Assembly: GCF_022829445.1 (NCBI RefSeq)
Contig: NZ_JAKSXY010000083.1
Span: 62,001 to 126,000, forward strand
Direction of reading: 5' to 3'
From: Methylobacterium sp. J-068
GTDB taxonomy: Bacteria > Pseudomonadota > Alphaproteobacteria > Rhizobiales > Beijerinckiaceae
DNA: 64,000 bases
In this document: positions 62,601-64,000 of the stretch, piece by piece
How the letters are laid out: every line of letters begins with the position of its first letter
How positions within the stretch are numbered: position 1 is the first letter of the stretch
Program-made: the position numbers and the translations under genes
The notes under the pieces: model-generated
Seen by the model: the letters and a program-made list of their open reading frames with translations, nothing else
Databases searched by the model: none
Told to the model about the DNA's origin: nothing

Positions 62601-62700
62601 CTTCGAAGTCGAATTCCTCAACCCGGGATCCGTGAACCGTGACGACCCGGGTCTCCTCCGGGTGCATCGCGTCGATGAGCATCTTGTTGTTGTTGGCCAT
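59656..62700 (-). CDS. rne: Ribonuclease E
   Basis: A 1014-residue protein. The N-terminus MANNNKMLIDAMHPEETRVV starts an S1 domain that is interrupted by about 235 residues (92-325) of low-complexity sequence, including a nearly pure Asp/Glu/Ser run at 258-298. The DNase I-like catalytic core has the metal aspartates D543 (VSIDVNSGR) and D586 (VVIDFIDM), and the zinc link CVHCGG is at 644-649. The C-terminal half is a disordered scaffold with Arg-rich blocks ([10 protein letters not shown]) for RNA and partners, ending RAGWWSRTKAALTGE. It starts mRNA decay and matures rRNA and tRNA. Confidence 0.96.
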   Translation of the reverse strand: MANNNKMLIDAMHPEETRVVTVHGSRVEEFDFEAANRRQLRGNIYLAKVTRVEPSLQAAFIEYGGNRHGFLAFSEIHPDYYQIPLADRQALLEDEAREAEEHREREERKPRRRSRGRRDGNAAKTARTSESVSSEDVSDLATSVPENEPAIGASDALLEGGLDASSQAIVPGGDASADLPQATLDGGDTAETQDSEAHAAEGRATDGGADEAPASDVEAGEPLAIEGATAEAPVAPAAELALEAAPMGESAVAEPASEDESDEDDDSDEDDEDSDDESEDDDDSDDDEDEDDEESEGEDGERRQKIAQVGGDALAEIPERPRTYRRHYKIQEVIKRRQIILVQVVKEERGTKGAALTTYLSLAGRYSVLMPNTGRGGGISRKITSAADRKRLKEVAQDLEVPDGMGVILRTAGASRTKPEIKRDFEYLMRLWESVRELTLSSSAPALVYEEGSLIKRAIRDLYNKDIDDILVAGDEAYREARDFMRMLMPGQSKVVQPYRDSTPIFARYGVEQQLDAMFSTHVTLKSGGYLVINPTEALVSIDVNSGRSTREHDIEDTALRTNLEAAEEVARQLRLRDLAGLVVIDFIDMEEKRNNRAVEKKLNECLKNDRARIQVGRISPFGLLEMSRQRIRTGMLESSSLPCVHCGGSGYVRATASVALQILRAIEESLLKSVSHNLVLRTRTEVALYILNQKRAHLRELEVRFAVSVTIAADERLAATSAFQLERGEPASRAEGPVTGVRAVAISSALAPEEDFDPEIEEEVAEAEAEETETEASEEAREKSSEGGEGRGGRRRRRRRRGGRHETGESSGETSQSDGEDDGEGEETDEVAAQAEGDEAVSTVEAPTAGEDDGSGRRRRRGRRGGRGRDREGRSRDGEAGNQGDEGRDADVESVGSVSGDEGAADAPSAFLGGEEPVSADAVAAASSHTDAPVAQDNHPDASSVEAPAAVSEDLPVAPAPEAASAEATPAAEPAPAAVPTPEPVAVVLTPADPDRPKRAGWWSRTKAALTGE

Positions 62701-63451
62701 GACGAACTTTCGACATGGCGGTCGACGTCGTTCTCCTCGAACCGCGCGGTCCCGATGGTGCGCCTCCCGGTCCCGATAGGTCGGTCCGGAGGGTCAGCAC
62801 GCGTAACGACCCGGCGAGTGGGGTCGCGGAAGCTGTGGGGAAGGGATTGCCGTCAACCGCCGTTGGGCGCCGGATCTCGGCGCGCGTGGGGTTGATCCTG
62901 GCCAGGGTCGACGAGAAGGCGGCGCCACGCGAAACGCGCAGGCGTTGAACACGAGCAACGGCAACCGATGCTGTGTGTCCGCTCATTCTCTCCCTGACCT
63001 CGCGAAGACTGTGTGGGCTCGACCGAAGGCAAGCCGTGCATTCCAAAGAAACGGTGCGGCGGCCGAAAACGGCCGTCGAATGAACCGACTCCCACCCGGC
63101 TTTGAAGCGCCGCATTGTCTGACGCGGGGAACCGACTGCGAAGGCGATCCTGCCGGAAGCCGGACCGCGCCCGCGGGCCGCGGAGCAAACCGCACGACAC
63201 CGGGAAGGGGACCTTACCATTACAGAGCGTCGCGACGTTTTGGCAAGGTCCTTAATTCCGCCACGCAACGGGGGGGACGCGGTGTCGCCGGGTCCGGCCG
63301 GCCGAGGGCCTGTCGCCGCCAGGCCACAAGGTCCGGCGAAGTGGGTGCCGCCACTTGAGGAACGGTTAACCATCCCGTCCGTATCCCTTAGAGGCAGCGC
63401 TCACCGAAGCGGGTTCGTGGGCCTGAGCCCCAGGGAAGGGAAGCCGGACCG
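62701..63451. promoter_or_regulatory. Long divergent region: rne leader and amidase promoter
   Basis: About 750 bases without a supported gene between rne and the amidase. The frames present here read as shadows with poor codon pattern. rne transcripts commonly have long, structured leaders through which RNase E controls its own mRNA, so most of this region may be that leader; this is inference. A short inverted element is GACGGCCGTTTTCGGCCGCC on the minus strand near 63062-63081. The amidase promoter must lie close to 63400. Confidence 0.45.
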
Positions 63452-64000
63452 ATGCCGAGACGCTCGCCCCTGCCGCGCTCCCTCGCGCTCATCGTCTGCG
63501 GCATCTTGGTCTCCGGCGCCTTGCTCCCGGCGGGAGGTTTGCCGGCCGCGGCCCAGGACGGCGACAAGGCGCGGAGCGTGAATCAGGCCGCCGTCGCCAT
63601 CGCGGCCGATCTCTCGACCTCCGGCCCCACCACGAAGCTGACGCTCACGCTCTCCAAGGCCATCGAGGCCAGGGCCTTCGTGATGGAGCGGCCCGACCGG
63701 GCCGTGATCGACCTCGCCGAGGTGAACTTCCAGCTGGGCGCCGAGACGGGGCGCAAGCGCGACGGACTGGTCTCCTCCTTCCGCTACGGCCTGTTCGCGC
63801 CGGGCCGCTCGCGCATCGTGGTCGACCTCGCCCAGCCCGCCAGCGTCGGCCGGATCGAGACCGTGACCCGTCCGCGCGACGGCGCCGTGCTGCTGAGCAT
63901 CGAGTTCCAGCGCACGGACCGCGAGGGGTTCCGCCGCGCGGCCGTGGCCAGCGATCCGGCCCCGGCCCAGCGCAAGATCGTGGCCGCCCCGGAGGCGACC
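63452..64000 (+). CDS. N-acetylmuramoyl-L-alanine amidase, AMIN domain (3' end outside window)
   Basis: The first 183 residues of a gene that runs beyond the window. The start MPRRSPLPRSLALIVCGILV is a signal peptide ending near GGLPAAAQ, with GGAAGGG about 14 bases before the ATG. The visible part is an AMIN domain: TKLTLTLSKAIEARAFVMERPDRAVIDLAEVNFQLG and YGLFAPGRSRIVVDLAQPA. AMIN domains target periplasmic amidases to the septum, and an AmiC-like amidase gene divergent from rne is a common alphaproteobacterial arrangement. The catalytic domain is not seen here, so the call rests on the AMIN domain and context. Confidence 0.8.
   Translation, partial: MPRRSPLPRSLALIVCGILVSGALLPAGGLPAAAQDGDKARSVNQAAVAIAADLSTSGPTTKLTLTLSKAIEARAFVMERPDRAVIDLAEVNFQLGAETGRKRDGLVSSFRYGLFAPGRSRIVVDLAQPASVGRIETVTRPRDGAVLLSIEFQRTDREGFRRAAVASDPAPAQRKIVAAPEAT

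Noticed and set aside
59881..62895. A 1004-codon open frame antisense to rne
   Set aside because: Composition mirrors the repetitive Asp/Glu/Arg codons of rne; no family pattern, while rne has all catalytic motifs.
1..64000. tRNA genes, rRNA genes or CRISPR repeats
   Set aside because: No T-loop plus acceptor-stem pattern and no regularly spaced direct repeats were found on reading both strands; a tRNAscan or CRISPR search would confirm.

Overview
The window is high-GC DNA from an alphaproteobacterium, most likely a Methylobacteriaceae (Methylobacterium/Methylorubrum-like) chromosome. This rests on the gene set: homospermidine synthase, a type III-fold ornithine decarboxylase, an NDUFA12-type complex I accessory subunit, B12-dependent ribonucleotide reductase, divergent rne and N-acetylmuramoyl-L-alanine amidase genes, and many GTG/TTG starts. 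The genus is inference; no rRNA or marker search could be run.

Left part (1-26759) is mostly core. It starts inside a RidA-family gene and runs through an SDR epimerase, small secreted and membrane proteins, the polyamine genes hss and odc, an OpgG/OpgD-type glucan protein with an acetyltransferase, glyQ-glyS, an S49 peptidase, a histidine-rich secreted protein, a TrmN6-like methyltransferase with a DUF2007 partner, a long-chain polyprenyl diphosphate synthase, a GGDEF-EAL protein, ispE, a TPR protein, ETF-ubiquinone oxidoreductase, a family-4-type uracil-DNA glycosylase, a YpfJ-type metalloprotease and moaB.

The middle part (26760-47994) is accessory. Two catalase-family peroxidases, a cupin and a MAPEG protein surround a frameshifted alcohol dehydrogenase remnant. 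Next comes an organosulfur region (31241-44464) of five transcription units: an acyl-CoA-dehydrogenase-like flavoprotein with an LLM monooxygenase; a second LLM monooxygenase; a MetNIQ-type importer; a Tat-exported SsuA-like binding protein with an SsuD/SfnG-like monooxygenase; and a five-gene operon joining an SsuABC-type importer to a YeeE/YedE pair. Together they could import sulfonates, methionine-like compounds and inorganic sulfur compounds and release sulfite by FMNH2-dependent cleavage, but no flavin reductase gene lies in the window. A CBS-domain ClC channel with a divergent MarR regulator follows, with a palindrome between them, then an SDR remnant.

The right part (47995-64000) returns to core functions: nrdJ with a promoter overlapped by a likely pair of NrdR boxes, an NDUFA12-type subunit, a DUF2155 protein, aat, two related small secreted proteins of a family I do not recognise, accBC, a DsbA-like protein, a class I aminotransferase, rne with a large acidic insertion in its S1 domain and a long leader, and the start of an AMIN-domain amidase gene.

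No tRNA, rRNA, CRISPR array, transposase or complete mobile element was recognised. The nearest to novelty are the ABC importer-YeeE/YedE operon, the NrdR-box/promoter arrangement at nrdJ, the operator-like palindrome at the ClC/MarR divergence, the long odc leader and the paired SPSGNV proteins.
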